A DNA stretch of 51,478 nucleotides from a bacterium. Its GTDB lineage: Bacteria; Zixibacteria; MSB-5A5; WJJR01. Of this stretch, positions 28,168 to 37,716 are shown in pieces. Each line of letters starts with the position of its first letter. Position 1 is the first letter of the stretch. The stretch is taken from positions 1 through 51,478 of the forward strand of contig JAKAKI010000086.1 in NCBI GenBank assembly GCA_021813505.1. The letters are read 5' to 3'. The position numbers and the translations under genes are program-made. The notes under the pieces were generated by a model. That model had not been told where the DNA came from, ran no database searches, and saw only the letters and a program-made list of their open reading frames with translations.

Positions 28168-29235
28168 TCACCGCTTCGAATCTGTGGTATCGGGCTTGAC
28201 ACCAAGGATGTATCGGGCGAGAAACTCGCCGGCGAATACGTGGCCGGCGGCATTGAAATGTTCGTTATCCAGCATCGCATTGGAGAAGAACTCGGGATGC
28301 TGGTCGAAGGCATTTGCCAGCTCGGCAAACTCCGCGCCGGTGTTGTCCGCGCCATAGCGAACCATGCGTCTGTACCGCTGGTGATAATGGAAGATACCCG
28401 ATGTGTCGGATTTCCCCGGTGGAGGCCAGGAGATCGGCGAGGTCACGTAGACCGGACGGGCATTCACGATCTGGGCCGCACGAGTGAGCTTCTCGATGTT
28501 CGATACAAGATCCGTGAGGCCGACCCGCCACACGCGCCGCTCTTGTGGACCCGATTGTGGCTTTGTCTCCGAAAGCGATGCCCCGGCGTGAAGCGCCCAT
28601 TGAACGGCCACCGATTTCCGAAGGGTTTCATTCAGCCGAAGCCGCCAAAGCGGCGGAACACGGATTTCAGCGTCCGCTACGTCTCTCCCCGCCGGCTGGT
28701 GATCTGCCCACGAGAAGTTGTAGAGCACGATGTCCGGCTTCCAGACCGGCAGCCAGCGTTGCGCCAGGTGGACACCCTGATAGCTTGAGTAGTTGGTCAC
28801 ACCGGCATTGATGACTTCCCACTGACGGTGTTCGGGGTCGAGACGGTTCAACTGCAGTTCCAGTTGGCGGGGATAGGCCAGTTCATCTGATACCCCCCAT
28901 CCAAACGTCGTCGATTCTCCGATACAGACAACGCGCTTTCCGTTGGCGGGCTTCGTCGCTTGCGGCTCCGGCCCTCGAAATCCCAGCGAGTTGATCGTGT
29001 AGGTACCAGGTGCGAAGAATCCACCGCTGATGACCTGATTCGGCTTGTATGTCCAGAACAGTTCGCGGTCCTTGGCGATCTGCTCCGGATAGTTCCATTC
29101 CGGCGCCTCGATGAATGCCGCATCAGCACTCGATCGCGGCCGTCCGACCAGCCTCGCCACGATTTCAACCAGAAGAAGTGCGACTATGACGATGGCAATG
29201 GCCACGATGGCGGTACGAGACTTCCTCATGCTCAT
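28168..29235 (-). CDS. Membrane-anchored SGNH/GDSL-family hydrolase
   Basis: A 355-aa protein with an N-terminal membrane anchor (about 8-29, TAIVAIAIVIVALLLVEIVA) and an SGNH-type domain outside the membrane. Block I is RVVCIGESTTFGWGVSDE (about 100-117), with Ser in GEST as the nucleophile; then EVINAGVTNYSSYQGVHLA for the Gly/Asn blocks, and DNEHFNAAGHVFAGEFLARY near the C-terminus for the Asp-x-x-His pair. SGNH proteins of this layout often act as esterases or acetyl-transferring/removing enzymes on envelope glycans; the substrate here is unknown. Repeat-laden gaps flank it on both sides. Confidence 0.87.
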   Translation of the reverse strand: MSMRKSRTAIVAIAIVIVALLLVEIVARLVGRPRSSADAAFIEAPEWNYPEQIAKDRELFWTYKPNQVISGGFFAPGTYTINSLGFRGPEPQATKPANGKRVVCIGESTTFGWGVSDELAYPRQLELQLNRLDPEHRQWEVINAGVTNYSSYQGVHLAQRWLPVWKPDIVLYNFSWADHQPAGRDVADAEIRVPPLWRLRLNETLRKSVAVQWALHAGASLSETKPQSGPQERRVWRVGLTDLVSNIEKLTRAAQIVNARPVYVTSPISWPPPGKSDTSGIFHYHQRYRRMVRYGADNTGAEFAELANAFDQHPEFFSNAMLDNEHFNAAGHVFAGEFLARYILGVKPDTTDSKR

Positions 29236-29270
29236 CAGAGAACTCCACGCATCGCGGTGTCAGCCGGCAG

Positions 29271-29405
29271 TGTCACCATGAGGAGCGGCCCCCGCGAGAC
29301 CGCTCCCTCCACGCAACCCGTAGCGACGAATGGTCTGCAGTGAATGCCCGCAACTCGCAGAGACGGACTGCAGATTCTTCGTCGCTACGCTCCTCAGAAT
29401 GACCA
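29271..29405. repeat. Imperfect inverted repeat of the GAGGAGCGTAGCGACGAAGAAT type
   Basis: CGTAGCGACGAATGGTCTGC (29319 onward) is matched in reverse complement by GCAGATTCTTCGTCGCTACG (ending near 29389), with outer arms CACCATGAGGAGCG and CTCCTCAGAATGACCAT. This matches a widespread dispersed repeat built on TCATTCTGAGGAGCGTAGCGACGAAGAATCT-like words. The element fills nearly the whole gap between the SGNH hydrolase and aminopeptidase genes. Confidence 0.7.
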
Positions 29406-29438
29406 TCTCTTCACTGCGCATGGATCGGGAAAGCGTCA

Positions 29439-30563
29439 TTATCGCAACGCCTGCGCCGACAGTTTGTTCTTCAGCGCCGGATGGATGAATATGCCATCCT
29501 GACGGATCAACTGGTCATCCATGAAGATCTGCCCGCCACCGAATTCCTTGGTCTGAATCAGCACCAGGTCCCAGTGGATCGCCGATTTGTTGCCATTGGG
29601 CGCTTCGTCATAAGCCTGACCGGGAGTCAAATGGATCGACCCAAAGATCTTCTCGTCGAACAGCGTGTCCTTCATCGGCAGGCGCACGTTGGGATTGAGT
29701 CCGAATGAGAATTCGCCGACATACCGCGCCCCGGGATCGGTGTCGAAGATCTTGTTTAACTGCTTGTTGTCCCCCGCGCACTCGGCCTTCACGATCTTAC
29801 CGTTCTTGAAGACGAGATGAATCTTCTCGTAGACAGCCGATTCGTAGATCGAGGGCGTGTTGTAGGTGATTTCGCCGCTGATCGAGGTGCGAACCGGCGC
29901 GGTATAGACTTCGCCGTCCGGAATATTGCGGTGACCATCGCACTTGACCGGCGGGATTCCCTTGATCGAAAACTTCAGGTCGGTGCCGGGACCGATTATG
30001 TGGACGCGGTCGGTCTTCGCCATTAGCTCGGCCAGCGGGTCCATCGCCTTGGACATCTTCACATAGTCCACATTGCAAACGGAGAAGTAGAAATCCTCGA
30101 ATGATTCCCGGGAGGTCTCCGCCAACTGCGCCATCGCGTCATTGGGATAACGCAACACGACCCAGCGCGTCTTCTTCACCCGCTGTTCGAGATGCACCGG
30201 TTTGTAGAAGTACTTTTGGTACCATTCGCGCTGTTGCGCGGGCACGTCCGCCATCGTGAACGCGTTATTTGCGCCGCGCACCGAGATGTAGCAGTCGGTG
30301 TCTTTCATCGTCTTCAAGTGCATCTGCCCGAACGCCTTGATCTGGGCCTCGGCCGCGTGCATGACCCAGCGCCGTTCGACTTCCTCGTCATTGTGATACC
30401 ACCGTGCCACGCCACCAGCCTTGGCGACTTCGGTCACGATATCTTTGACAAGCGATGTCGCGTCATTCCCCTTGGACTCGACCAGCACCTTCTCCCCCGG
30501 CTTGACCCCGCACGAGTAATTGACCAGCGTGTCCGCCAGCTTCTGCCAACGTGGATCCTTCAT
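29439..30563 (-). CDS. M29-family aminopeptidase
   Basis: A 374-aa leucyl-aminopeptidase of the thermophilic metalloprotease M29 family (AmpS/PepS/aminopeptidase T), a cytoplasmic peptide-degrading enzyme. Candidate metal ligands of the family are present: Glu in SGEITYNTPSIY, Glu in RYVGEFSFGLN, His in FGSIHLTPGQAY, and His/Asp in AIHWDLVLI. The N-terminal part (LVNYSCGVKPGEKVLVES) is typical. The ATG at 30563 has GGAGGAGGA directly upstream; the longer ORF to 30659 adds a non-homologous lead. The gap to the next gene (30564-30772) shows no ORF. Confidence 0.88.
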   Translation of the reverse strand: MKDPRWQKLADTLVNYSCGVKPGEKVLVESKGNDATSLVKDIVTEVAKAGGVARWYHNDEEVERRWVMHAAEAQIKAFGQMHLKTMKDTDCYISVRGANNAFTMADVPAQQREWYQKYFYKPVHLEQRVKKTRWVVLRYPNDAMAQLAETSRESFEDFYFSVCNVDYVKMSKAMDPLAELMAKTDRVHIIGPGTDLKFSIKGIPPVKCDGHRNIPDGEVYTAPVRTSISGEITYNTPSIYESAVYEKIHLVFKNGKIVKAECAGDNKQLNKIFDTDPGARYVGEFSFGLNPNVRLPMKDTLFDEKIFGSIHLTPGQAYDEAPNGNKSAIHWDLVLIQTKEFGGGQIFMDDQLIRQDGIFIHPALKNKLSAQALR

Positions 30564-30772
30564 TCCTCCTCCAATCTCGCTTCCTCCCGGAGAGCGCGGC
30601 GCCAGACCAATCCGGCAAAGGCCCTCGCTCTCCCCGGCTGCCGGGCGGAATATACGCAATCGGGGGGTGCGCCGGGAGTGGTTGATCTTACCCCAAAAGG
30701 GACTACCGCCACTTCCATAGACGGTGATTGATCAATCTCAATTGGGGAAGTAAGAGACGGAGGACGGTTGAT

Positions 30773-32551
30773 TCACGGTGTGATGACCAAATCTCTGTCC
30801 CGCCGCCACTCATCGAGACGGCGGTAGCCTTCCAACAGCAAGGCGGCGGTTGGCGCGAAGACGTTCCGGGCGGGCACGTCGTCGGTAGTGTGGACTTCAA
30901 AGGTCCCGTCGTGCCACTTGACCAGATCGAAAAAGGCACTCTCGCCGCTGAGTTTGCCGGATTGCGCAGTGACGATTTGGCCCTGCTGAAACCACAGGGC
31001 CGCTTTGTTCCCCAGGCGGCTGAAGATCACCTTCGCGGTCTTTTGTGACGCCGACAAAACCTGCACGAGATCGGCCAGGCTCATCTCCGCAAGCTGACCG
31101 GCCACCGAGGGAAATCCCGCAGGCTTTGCAGCAGCCGATGTTGCCTGTTTGTCCGTGGCCGCACCCGACCGTGGCGGTGACAGAACGTGTTCCATTCGCG
31201 CAAAGATCGCTTCGGCGCCATCCGACTCGGCGATGACCTCGGCGAGACCCGAACGCGCCAGTCCCGTGACGCGCACACTCACGCCGCCGCCGATGATCAG
31301 AATGACATGCGTCGAGTGGCGTGGCGCGGCGCCAAAGATGTCGGTCAATTCATTGTAGGTCGAGCCGGTCTCCGTGGCGACATGCACACACACCAGATCG
31401 GGCGCGCGCCGCCGGATCAATCCAAGAGCCTCCGCCACAGTGGCGAGTTTGAGGCAGCGATGCTCCGCGGCGCAAACCCGTTTCTCCAATTCGTCGGCCA
31501 GGGGGGTGGTACCCACGATCATCGCTTCGCGCGGCGGATGATCCAATTGCTGGCTCTGCCGCCATTCCCGCACAATCGAGAATGCCATGGCCACGAATTC
31601 CGGACTGAGGTTCCATTTGACCGAACTGGCGACTTTGCTCTGCCAATCGTCTACCGCCGCATCGGTCACCGCGGATGGCCTGGCCTCGCCGACCGCAAAC
31701 GCGGTCCGAAGGACCTGGGCCGCCGGGCTGGGTGCGCTGGCATCGCTCCAGCGGACGCTCTCATTGAGAAGGTCTGCGAGATCGGTGGGCAGGTCGAGCG
31801 ACGCGGTTACCGAGTGTGATCGCTCCAGGAGCGTGCTCGCCGATTCGTCGGGGATCGGCCGATGCCACGCCGCACAGAAGGCGGTCAACGCGGTGAGGTG
31901 AACCATCTGCGCCGTCTTGTATGACAGCCCCAGGCGCACCGCCATCTCCTCGGCGAGGCGCGCGGTCCAGATCGAATCGATGCTCCGCGATTTGCGGTTG
32001 CGCTCGGCGGCGCTGACCGCCATTTCCAGAAGAATGATCACCGGCCGCGGGATCGGCTCGGCGCGCAGCGGACTCGGACGTCCGCTGCTTGCCGGTTCTG
32101 CCGCCAGAGCGGCGGGCAAGAGAGACTGGGTGAGCACGGCGTGAATCGCGGACTCCGCCGCGACGAACTTGTTCACACGCGCCGGGTCAACCGCCTGACT
32201 AACCGCCCACACCGCATCGGCATTTGCCGGCTCTGCGAACGCAACATCCATCGTATTCGTGGCACGGTCGTAGGACAACGGAACACAGTGATACGACTCT
32301 GCCAAACGCCGGGGCAGATATTCGAAAAGGGCAGGATCGAGCTCACGTCCGGTCAGGCAGACACCGGGCACGCCGAACTGTTCGGATAGGGCGCCGACGA
32401 GTTCAATCTCACGGATATCCCCGGCACGCAGGAGATGCTCGCCCAGCTTCCCTCCATGCATTCGCTGCCGGCTCAAGGCCGCCCGGATCTTGGTTTCCGT
32501 GACCAGGCCCTTGGTCAGGAGAATCTGGTCCAGTCGTTTGCGTACCGCCAT
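30773..32551 (-). CDS. MshEN / degenerate HD-GYP-like / DUF4388 signalling protein
   Basis: A 592-aa multidomain protein. Residues 1-145 resemble the MshEN/GspE N-terminal domain (RKRLDQILLTKGLVTETKI, LGEHLLRAGDI), which can bind c-di-GMP. Residues 165-335 look like an HD-GYP helix bundle without the HD pair and GYP loop (ARLAEEMAVRLGLSYKTAQM, then TALTAFCAAW in place of the usual HDIGK stretch). Residues 345-465 are receiver-like but lack the usual Asp-rich pocket. The C-terminus (about 495-580, LAEMSLADLVQVLSASQKTA) is a DUF4388/PatA-type domain. It is more likely a scaffold or sensor than an enzyme. It is transcribed away from the ThyX-like gene. Confidence 0.78.
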   Translation of the reverse strand: MAVRKRLDQILLTKGLVTETKIRAALSRQRMHGGKLGEHLLRAGDIREIELVGALSEQFGVPGVCLTGRELDPALFEYLPRRLAESYHCVPLSYDRATNTMDVAFAEPANADAVWAVSQAVDPARVNKFVAAESAIHAVLTQSLLPAALAAEPASSGRPSPLRAEPIPRPVIILLEMAVSAAERNRKSRSIDSIWTARLAEEMAVRLGLSYKTAQMVHLTALTAFCAAWHRPIPDESASTLLERSHSVTASLDLPTDLADLLNESVRWSDASAPSPAAQVLRTAFAVGEARPSAVTDAAVDDWQSKVASSVKWNLSPEFVAMAFSIVREWRQSQQLDHPPREAMIVGTTPLADELEKRVCAAEHRCLKLATVAEALGLIRRRAPDLVCVHVATETGSTYNELTDIFGAAPRHSTHVILIIGGGVSVRVTGLARSGLAEVIAESDGAEAIFARMEHVLSPPRSGAATDKQATSAAAKPAGFPSVAGQLAEMSLADLVQVLSASQKTAKVIFSRLGNKAALWFQQGQIVTAQSGKLSGESAFFDLVKWHDGTFEVHTTDDVPARNVFAPTAALLLEGYRRLDEWRRDRDLVITP

Positions 32552-32690
32552 AGACTCTTCGACTCACATTGGTGCATTCGTTGAAAAGCCCTGCTCCTCG
32601 CTAATCTATTTATCGGCAGTGATGGGCCGTTTCCGAGATGGTGGACTCGCTGCAAAGCACCCGCCGCCTCGCACTTGGGAAGGCGTGTGG

Positions 32691-32781
32691 TGGGAGGGCG
32701 AGGCTCCTGCCGAGCCTTGACTCCGCGCGGACACCAAGCTCACGCGCGGAAACATGGCTCGGCAGGAGCCTCGCCCTCCCA
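32691..32781. repeat. Palindromic repeat, GGGAGGGCGAGGCTCCTGCC family, copy 1
   Basis: Perfect 26-bp terminal inverted repeats at 32691-32716 and 32756-32781 (core GAGGCTCCTGCCGAGCC) enclose a 39-base centre. A second copy lies at 50368-50437. Translated, this repeat gives the EGEAPAEP / GRSLALP peptides that often pollute planctomycete and related protein sets. Confidence 0.88.
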
Positions 32782-32813
32782 TCCCTACACTTCCGGGACA
32801 TTAGTGATGAAGT

Positions 32814-32930
32814 GAGATCGCTTTCTCCCCACTACGTCTTCGGCGCAGACGCTCCTCACAATGACCATTTCAACAAGAATCTCTCAATAGCGTCATTGCG
32901 AGGCGCGGCTTTTTGCGCCGAAGCAATCTC
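32814..32930. repeat. Inverted repeat of the GTCATTGCGAGG...GAAGCAATCTC type
   Basis: The right half runs GTCATTGCGAGGCGCGGCTT to GCGCCGAAGCAATCTC. The left half is its imperfect reverse complement (GAGATCGCTT ... GGCGCAGACGCTCCTCACAA, then TGAC). This is a MITE-like form of a dispersed repeat known in many bacteria. With copy 1 of the GGGAGGGCGAGG repeat it fills most of the divergent gap between 32552 and 33021. No clear promoter could be fixed there. Confidence 0.7.
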
Positions 32931-33021
32931 GGCGAATCAGCGCGCGGACCTTCCACCAAAGTGATCAATGTCTGCAGTGACTGTTTGACGCCTGCCCGAT
33001 TCGTCTCTATCTTCGGAAGAC

Positions 33022-34506
33022 ATGACCGACCGCGAGCCAAGGACATCAATGCCAGCGACGCACAGTATGGATCAGACAACCTCAACATCACCGCTGACCG
33101 CCGAAGGCTGCGCTCGCCGGATATATGTGATGCCCGACCTCCCGCCCGAGGTTGTTGCGGTCGCATTTGCCAAGACCTCCCGCTCGCCGGAGCCGTTCGA
33201 TCAGATCGCTGCGGAATTGACGGCGACGGCGTCGGCCAAATTCCACGAAAAGTGGGTGGTGGGGTATGGCCACGCATCAGTGGCCGAACACGCGGTGTTG
33301 TCGCTGGCCGTCGAAAACGTGTCGATCCTGGCGGCCAAGGCCATAGAAGACAACCGCTTGGCGTCGTACACCGAGAAATCAACGCGTTACCAGGTGTACG
33401 ACCCCAACCATGTTTACCGACCGACATCGTTCGCGAGCTCGCCGCAATTGAACAAACTGTACGAATCGCTGATCACCACTCTGCTTTCGAACTACCAGAT
33501 CTGGCATCGCCGCGCAGTCGACTGGCTGAGAACAACGGCACCCAAGACAGAGAACGAAACCGACCGGGCGTGGGAAACACGTTTGCGAGCCAGGGCCTGC
33601 GACTCGATTCGCTACCTCTTGCCCACTGCGACACTCACCAATCTCGGGTGGACCGTCAACGCCCGGGCTCTGGCGGCGGCCATCCGCAAACTCTCCGGTT
33701 CGGACATCGCTGAGTTTCGCGCTATCGCCGCGGAACTCAAAGCGACAGCGCTTAACGAAGTCCCCACTCTGCTCAAGTACTCCGATCCTGACTACTCTCG
33801 CGTAGAATCGGCGAAAGCTGTTGCCGGCAAGCTCTCCTCGCTCAGAGTAACGCATCAAGAAGAACACAATGAGCAGACATCGGAGACTCGTTTACTGAGC
33901 TTCGAAACCGACGGATTGCACCGGCTCTGTTGCGGCGTCGCCTATGCTAACCAACCCGCTGGATGGTCCGCCCTCGACAAGAATCTGAGCGGCTGGTCAG
34001 CCGACGACATGATGGCGTTGCTGCGCGCGTCGTTGACCGGCATGGCTCCATACGATCCCCTGCCGCGTGCCTTCGAGTGTCTGAATTACCTGTTTGAAGT
34101 GACCGTCGATTTCGGCGCCTGGCGTGATATTCAGCGGCATCGCATCGGCACACAGATCGCCCAGGAGCTTTCACCCGATCTCGGCTATGCTGTTCCTCAG
34201 TTGATCGCGGATATGGGTTTGAAGAGCGAATTCGAAGATATGGTCGCGTCATCGGCGTCGGTCTGCAAGGCGCTGTATGAGAATTATCCCGCCGAAGCAT
34301 CGTACGCGCTCATGCTGGCGTTCCGGAAGCGTACCCTGTTCAACTGGAATCTGCGCGAGGTATTCCACTTTGTCCGGCTTCGCGGCACTGCGAAGGGCCA
34401 CGATGCCTACCGGAAAGTGGCATTCGATCTGTGGCGCGAGGTTCTGGAGAAACAACCGTGGCTGGCCGATTTGCTTTTCCCGCTGGGTCCGGATTTCCGA
34501 CGGTAA
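33022..34506 (+). CDS. Tandem ThyX-like (flavin-dependent thymidylate synthase family) protein
   Basis: A 494-aa protein built of two ThyX-like halves; ordinary ThyX has about 220-250 aa and works as a tetramer. First half: GYGHASVAEHAVLSLAVENV (81-100), then DNRLASYTEKSTRYQVYDP (110-128), which aligns with the ThyX motif RHRxxSxNExSxRY but has DNR for RHR. Second half: FGAWRDIQRHRIGTQIAQEL (from about 365, RHR at 372-374), which keeps RHR but loses the SxRY part. Together they might form one composite site. GGAAG precedes the ATG. Whether it makes dTMP or does another flavin reaction is open. No ThyA appears in this window. Confidence 0.85.
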   Translation: MTDREPRTSMPATHSMDQTTSTSPLTAEGCARRIYVMPDLPPEVVAVAFAKTSRSPEPFDQIAAELTATASAKFHEKWVVGYGHASVAEHAVLSLAVENVSILAAKAIEDNRLASYTEKSTRYQVYDPNHVYRPTSFASSPQLNKLYESLITTLLSNYQIWHRRAVDWLRTTAPKTENETDRAWETRLRARACDSIRYLLPTATLTNLGWTVNARALAAAIRKLSGSDIAEFRAIAAELKATALNEVPTLLKYSDPDYSRVESAKAVAGKLSSLRVTHQEEHNEQTSETRLLSFETDGLHRLCCGVAYANQPAGWSALDKNLSGWSADDMMALLRASLTGMAPYDPLPRAFECLNYLFEVTVDFGAWRDIQRHRIGTQIAQELSPDLGYAVPQLIADMGLKSEFEDMVASSASVCKALYENYPAEASYALMLAFRKRTLFNWNLREVFHFVRLRGTAKGHDAYRKVAFDLWREVLEKQPWLADLLFPLGPDFRR

Positions 34507-34807
34507 GTCACGCTTTGACGGCGCGATATTCCGGGGATTTTGACAGGCCGCACCACTCGAGAATTGACTTATTAACCGAGAATTCCGATCCTGAATAACT
34601 GTCGAGGGGACTTCGTGCCTGAATGGGTCAGGCATGAAGGCCGGCACTCGATCTGTCAATTTCCACCCGGTATTTTGACCATCATGTCAATCGTATCAGT
34701 TGAGTCACTGACAGGAGACTTGGGAACTTGCCAAACAACCGATATCGCCAGATGGTAAAACACTCTGGGAGGATGCGGTAACCGATGGAAGGACTTGAGG
34801 GACAACA
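34507..34807. other. Intergenic region upstream of the 2-oxoacid oxidoreductase operon
   Basis: About 300 bases with no ORF of note. It contains a short inverted repeat, GTGCCTGAATGGGTCAGGCA, near 34615-34634. It probably holds the promoter of the downstream operon, but no confident -35/-10 pair was found. Confidence 0.45.
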
Positions 34808-35083
34808 ATGACGCAGACAACTGCCACGAAGACACCGCCGACGCTCCCCTGGGTGGATGTCACCAGCCGCCTTTGCAAGGGATGTGATTTTTGCGTCGAG
34901 GCCTGTCCGCCCCGGGTGCTGGGGTTCTCCACAGATATCAATGAGCGCGGGTACCGCTACTCTTTCTACCTCGGTGACGGATGCACCGGGTGCGGAATCT
35001 GTTTTTACAACTGCCCCGAACCGGGCGCCATCACAGTCTGGCGCAAACCGGCCGACGCCAAACCACGCAAGGTGCTCCAGTAG
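34808..35083 (+). CDS. 2[4Fe-4S] ferredoxin-type delta subunit of 2-oxoacid oxidoreductase
   Basis: A 91-aa ferredoxin-like protein with two cysteine clusters for 4Fe-4S centres: [13 protein letters not shown] (about 19-31) and [17 protein letters not shown] (about 60-76). The gene stands 39-48 bases before the alpha-subunit gene, as in VOR/KOR operons, where the small subunit takes electrons from the thiamine-diphosphate centre. GAGGGAC lies before the ATG. Confidence 0.92.
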   Translation: MTQTTATKTPPTLPWVDVTSRLCKGCDFCVEACPPRVLGFSTDINERGYRYSFYLGDGCTGCGICFYNCPEPGAITVWRKPADAKPRKVLQ

Positions 35084-35131
35084 CCGCGGCAAAGGTAGCC
35101 GTCTGACACGTGATCAGAAAGGGTGGAATTC

Positions 35132-36187
35132 GTGAGCAAGGAACTACTCAAGGGCAATGAGGCAATAGTCGTCGGAGCGATTCTGGCGGGCTGCCGTTCG
35201 TACTTCGGCTACCCGATCACTCCGGCTTCGGAGATCGCCGAGACGGCGGCTCTTTTGATGCCAAAAGTCGGCGGGACATTCATCCAGGCCGAATCCGAAA
35301 TCGGTGCCATCAACATGGTGTATGGCGCCGCCTCCTGCGGCCAACGGACGATGACCGCATCATCGTCGCCGGGCATCTCGCTCAAGCAGGAAGGCATTTC
35401 GTACTGCGCCTGCGCCGAGCTGCCGATCGTGGTGGTCGACATTATGCGCGGCGGCCCCGGTCTTGGCAACATTGGCCCGGAGCAGGGTGATTACAATCAG
35501 ATGGTCAAGGGCGGCGGACATGGCAATTACAAAGTCGTCTGCCTCGCACCCAACGGCGCGCAGGAGATGTGCGACCTGACCATGCTGGCGTTCGATCTGG
35601 CCGACACCTACCGCAATCCCGTCGCGATTCTCGCCGATGGCTTCATCGGCCAGATGATGGAACCGGTGGAGATCCCGGCGCCGGTCATCGATCTGCCCGA
35701 AAAGAAGTGGGCGGTGAAAGGGACGGCGGACACCAGAGACAATCTGGTCAGCTCGATTTACCTGAAGCACGATGATCTCGAAGCGCAGATCCACAAGCTG
35801 TACGCAAAGTACAGCGAAATCGAAAAGACCGAAGTCCGGTTCGAAGAATACCGCCTCGACGATTGCGAGTACGTGGCGGTGGCCTACGGCATCGTTTCCC
35901 GCATTCTGATGTCCGCAATCGATGAGGCGCGTGATGCCGGCATCAAAATCGGCATGCTGCGCCCGATCACGCTTTGGCCATTCCCCAATGAGCGGCTGCG
36001 CGAATTGTCGCGCCACGTCAAGGGAATGCTCGTCGCTGAATGTTCCACCGGGATGCTGATCGATGACGTCAAGCTCGCCATCGAATGCTCCGTCCCAGTA
36101 CGCCTCTACTCCCGTGTTGGAGGCAATATCCCATCGGCGACCGAACTTGGAAATGCCATCCGACAGCTGCAGGAGGAATTGCCGTGA
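35132..36187 (+). CDS. vorB: 2-oxoacid:ferredoxin oxidoreductase alpha subunit (VorB/KorA-like)
   Basis: A 351-aa alpha subunit (transketolase pyrimidine-binding domain) of a 2-oxoacid:ferredoxin oxidoreductase. Family signatures are [53 protein letters not shown] and [20 protein letters not shown]. The sequence looks nearest to VorB (branched-chain) or KorA types, so the substrate is likely 2-oxoisovalerate, 2-oxoglutarate or similar; this cannot be fixed by eye. The start is the GTG at 35132; a GTG at 35123 gives three more residues. The stop overlaps the next GTG (GTGA). Confidence 0.92.
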   Translation: MSKELLKGNEAIVVGAILAGCRSYFGYPITPASEIAETAALLMPKVGGTFIQAESEIGAINMVYGAASCGQRTMTASSSPGISLKQEGISYCACAELPIVVVDIMRGGPGLGNIGPEQGDYNQMVKGGGHGNYKVVCLAPNGAQEMCDLTMLAFDLADTYRNPVAILADGFIGQMMEPVEIPAPVIDLPEKKWAVKGTADTRDNLVSSIYLKHDDLEAQIHKLYAKYSEIEKTEVRFEEYRLDDCEYVAVAYGIVSRILMSAIDEARDAGIKIGMLRPITLWPFPNERLRELSRHVKGMLVAECSTGMLIDDVKLAIECSVPVRLYSRVGGNIPSATELGNAIRQLQEELP

Positions 36188-37629
36188 AGGACGTCTTCAA
36201 GAAACCCGATTCTTTCTTCGACGAATTCTCCCGCAGCGCCGGGGTGGACAAGGAAGCCACGCATTACTGCCCGGGCTGCGGCCATGGCAATTTGCACAAG
36301 CTGGTCGCAGAGGCCATCGACGATCTCGGCATTGTCGATCGCACTGTGTTCGTCTCGCCGGTGGGCTGTTCCGTGTTCGGCTACTATTACTTCCACGTCG
36401 GCAATGTGCAGGCGGCGCACGGCCGCGCTCCGGCTGTCGCGACCGGCGTTCGCCGGGCCCTGCCGCAATCGATCGTGATCTCCTACCAGGGAGACGGAGA
36501 TCTGGCGGCCATCGGCGCCAACGAGATCCTGCAGGCGGCAAACCGTGGCGAGCTGATGACGGTGATCTTCGTCAACAACGCCATTTACGGCATGACGGGC
36601 GGCCAGATGGCCCCTACCACGCTGTTGGGTCAAAAGACCACGACCACGCCCTACGGACGTAAGGTCGCCAATGAAGGCTATCCCCTGCGCGTGAGTGAAT
36701 TGCTCTCAACACTCACCGCTCCGGTTTACATCGAGCGCTGCACACTGGAAGACAGCAAGACGATCATGAAGACGCGCAAGGCAATCCGCAAGGCCCTCGA
36801 GTACCAAATTTCGGGCAAAGGCTTCTCGCTGGTCGAAGTGCTGAGTCCGTGCCCAACCGGATGGGAAATCGAACCGCTGGCATCGCGCGAGTGGCTGACC
36901 AAGAACATGGTCTCGGTGTTTCCGCCGGGAGTCTATAAGGAACGGACAGACGCCGAGCCCAGGACGATGGAACCGCTGAAAGTCCTGAATGCCCAGGAAG
37001 TGCTCGGCGCGCTGAATATGAGCGCCGGTCCGGATCAAAGGGCCACATCGATCCCGCCGGACTTCCCCACCCACGAGTTGGTGCTGGCCGGTTTCGGCGG
37101 CCAGGGCGTGTTGCTCCTGGGGCAATTGCTGACAAAATCCTCCATGACGGAAGGGAAGTTCGTTTCATGGCTGCCCTCGTACGGGCCGGAGATGCGTGGC
37201 GGCACCGCGAACTGCCATGTGGTCGTGTCCCGGAAACGGATCGGGTCTCCGTTCGTGCCCCGTCCGACTCTGCTCATCGCCATGAACCAGCCCTCGCTGG
37301 AGAAATTCGCCGATTCGGTTCGTCCGGGCGGAATGGTGGTCTACGACAGCTCGTTTGTGAAGACTGCCTCGATTCCCTCGCATGTGACTCCGGTGCCGAT
37401 CCCGTTCTCGGAGATCGCGAATCAACTGGGCAACGCCAAGACGGCCAACATGGTGGCCGCCGGTGCGATTATCGCCCTGACCGGGATTACCGAAGAGGAA
37501 TCGTTCACAGCATTGATCAAGAAGCTGAGAAAGAAGGAACTGATTGAAACGAATCTCAAGGCCCTGGCAGCCGGTCGGGAATCGGCGCTGGCCTTGGGTA
37601 TTCAGGTTGCCGGGGTTGGCATTCATTAG
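36184..37629 (+). CDS. Fused beta-gamma subunit of 2-oxoacid:ferredoxin oxidoreductase
   Basis: A 481-aa protein joining two subunits that are often separate. Residues 1-290 are the thiamine-diphosphate-binding beta part: [32 protein letters not shown], and [20 protein letters not shown] then [16 protein letters not shown]. Residues 325-480 are the gamma part: [41 protein letters not shown] linker of about 40 residues (290-325) joins them. The GTG at 36184 overlaps the alpha stop and has AGGAGG 8 bases upstream, so alpha and beta-gamma should be made in equal amounts. Confidence 0.92.
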   Translation: MKDVFKKPDSFFDEFSRSAGVDKEATHYCPGCGHGNLHKLVAEAIDDLGIVDRTVFVSPVGCSVFGYYYFHVGNVQAAHGRAPAVATGVRRALPQSIVISYQGDGDLAAIGANEILQAANRGELMTVIFVNNAIYGMTGGQMAPTTLLGQKTTTTPYGRKVANEGYPLRVSELLSTLTAPVYIERCTLEDSKTIMKTRKAIRKALEYQISGKGFSLVEVLSPCPTGWEIEPLASREWLTKNMVSVFPPGVYKERTDAEPRTMEPLKVLNAQEVLGALNMSAGPDQRATSIPPDFPTHELVLAGFGGQGVLLLGQLLTKSSMTEGKFVSWLPSYGPEMRGGTANCHVVVSRKRIGSPFVPRPTLLIAMNQPSLEKFADSVRPGGMVVYDSSFVKTASIPSHVTPVPIPFSEIANQLGNAKTANMVAAGAIIALTGITEEESFTALIKKLRKKELIETNLKALAAGRESALALGIQVAGVGIH

Positions 37630-37716
37630 TTTCTGAAAGTCTTTGAACTGTCGGTCCCGGTTCTGGTGACGCTCATGGGTGTCCGCTCGCTTGCGAGTAG
37701 GATTGGAGAGTGAGCC

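Noticed and set aside
27880-28788. A 302-aa plus-strand frame
   Set aside because: Its first part comes from repeats and the rest is antisense to the SGNH hydrolase with conserved catalytic blocks.
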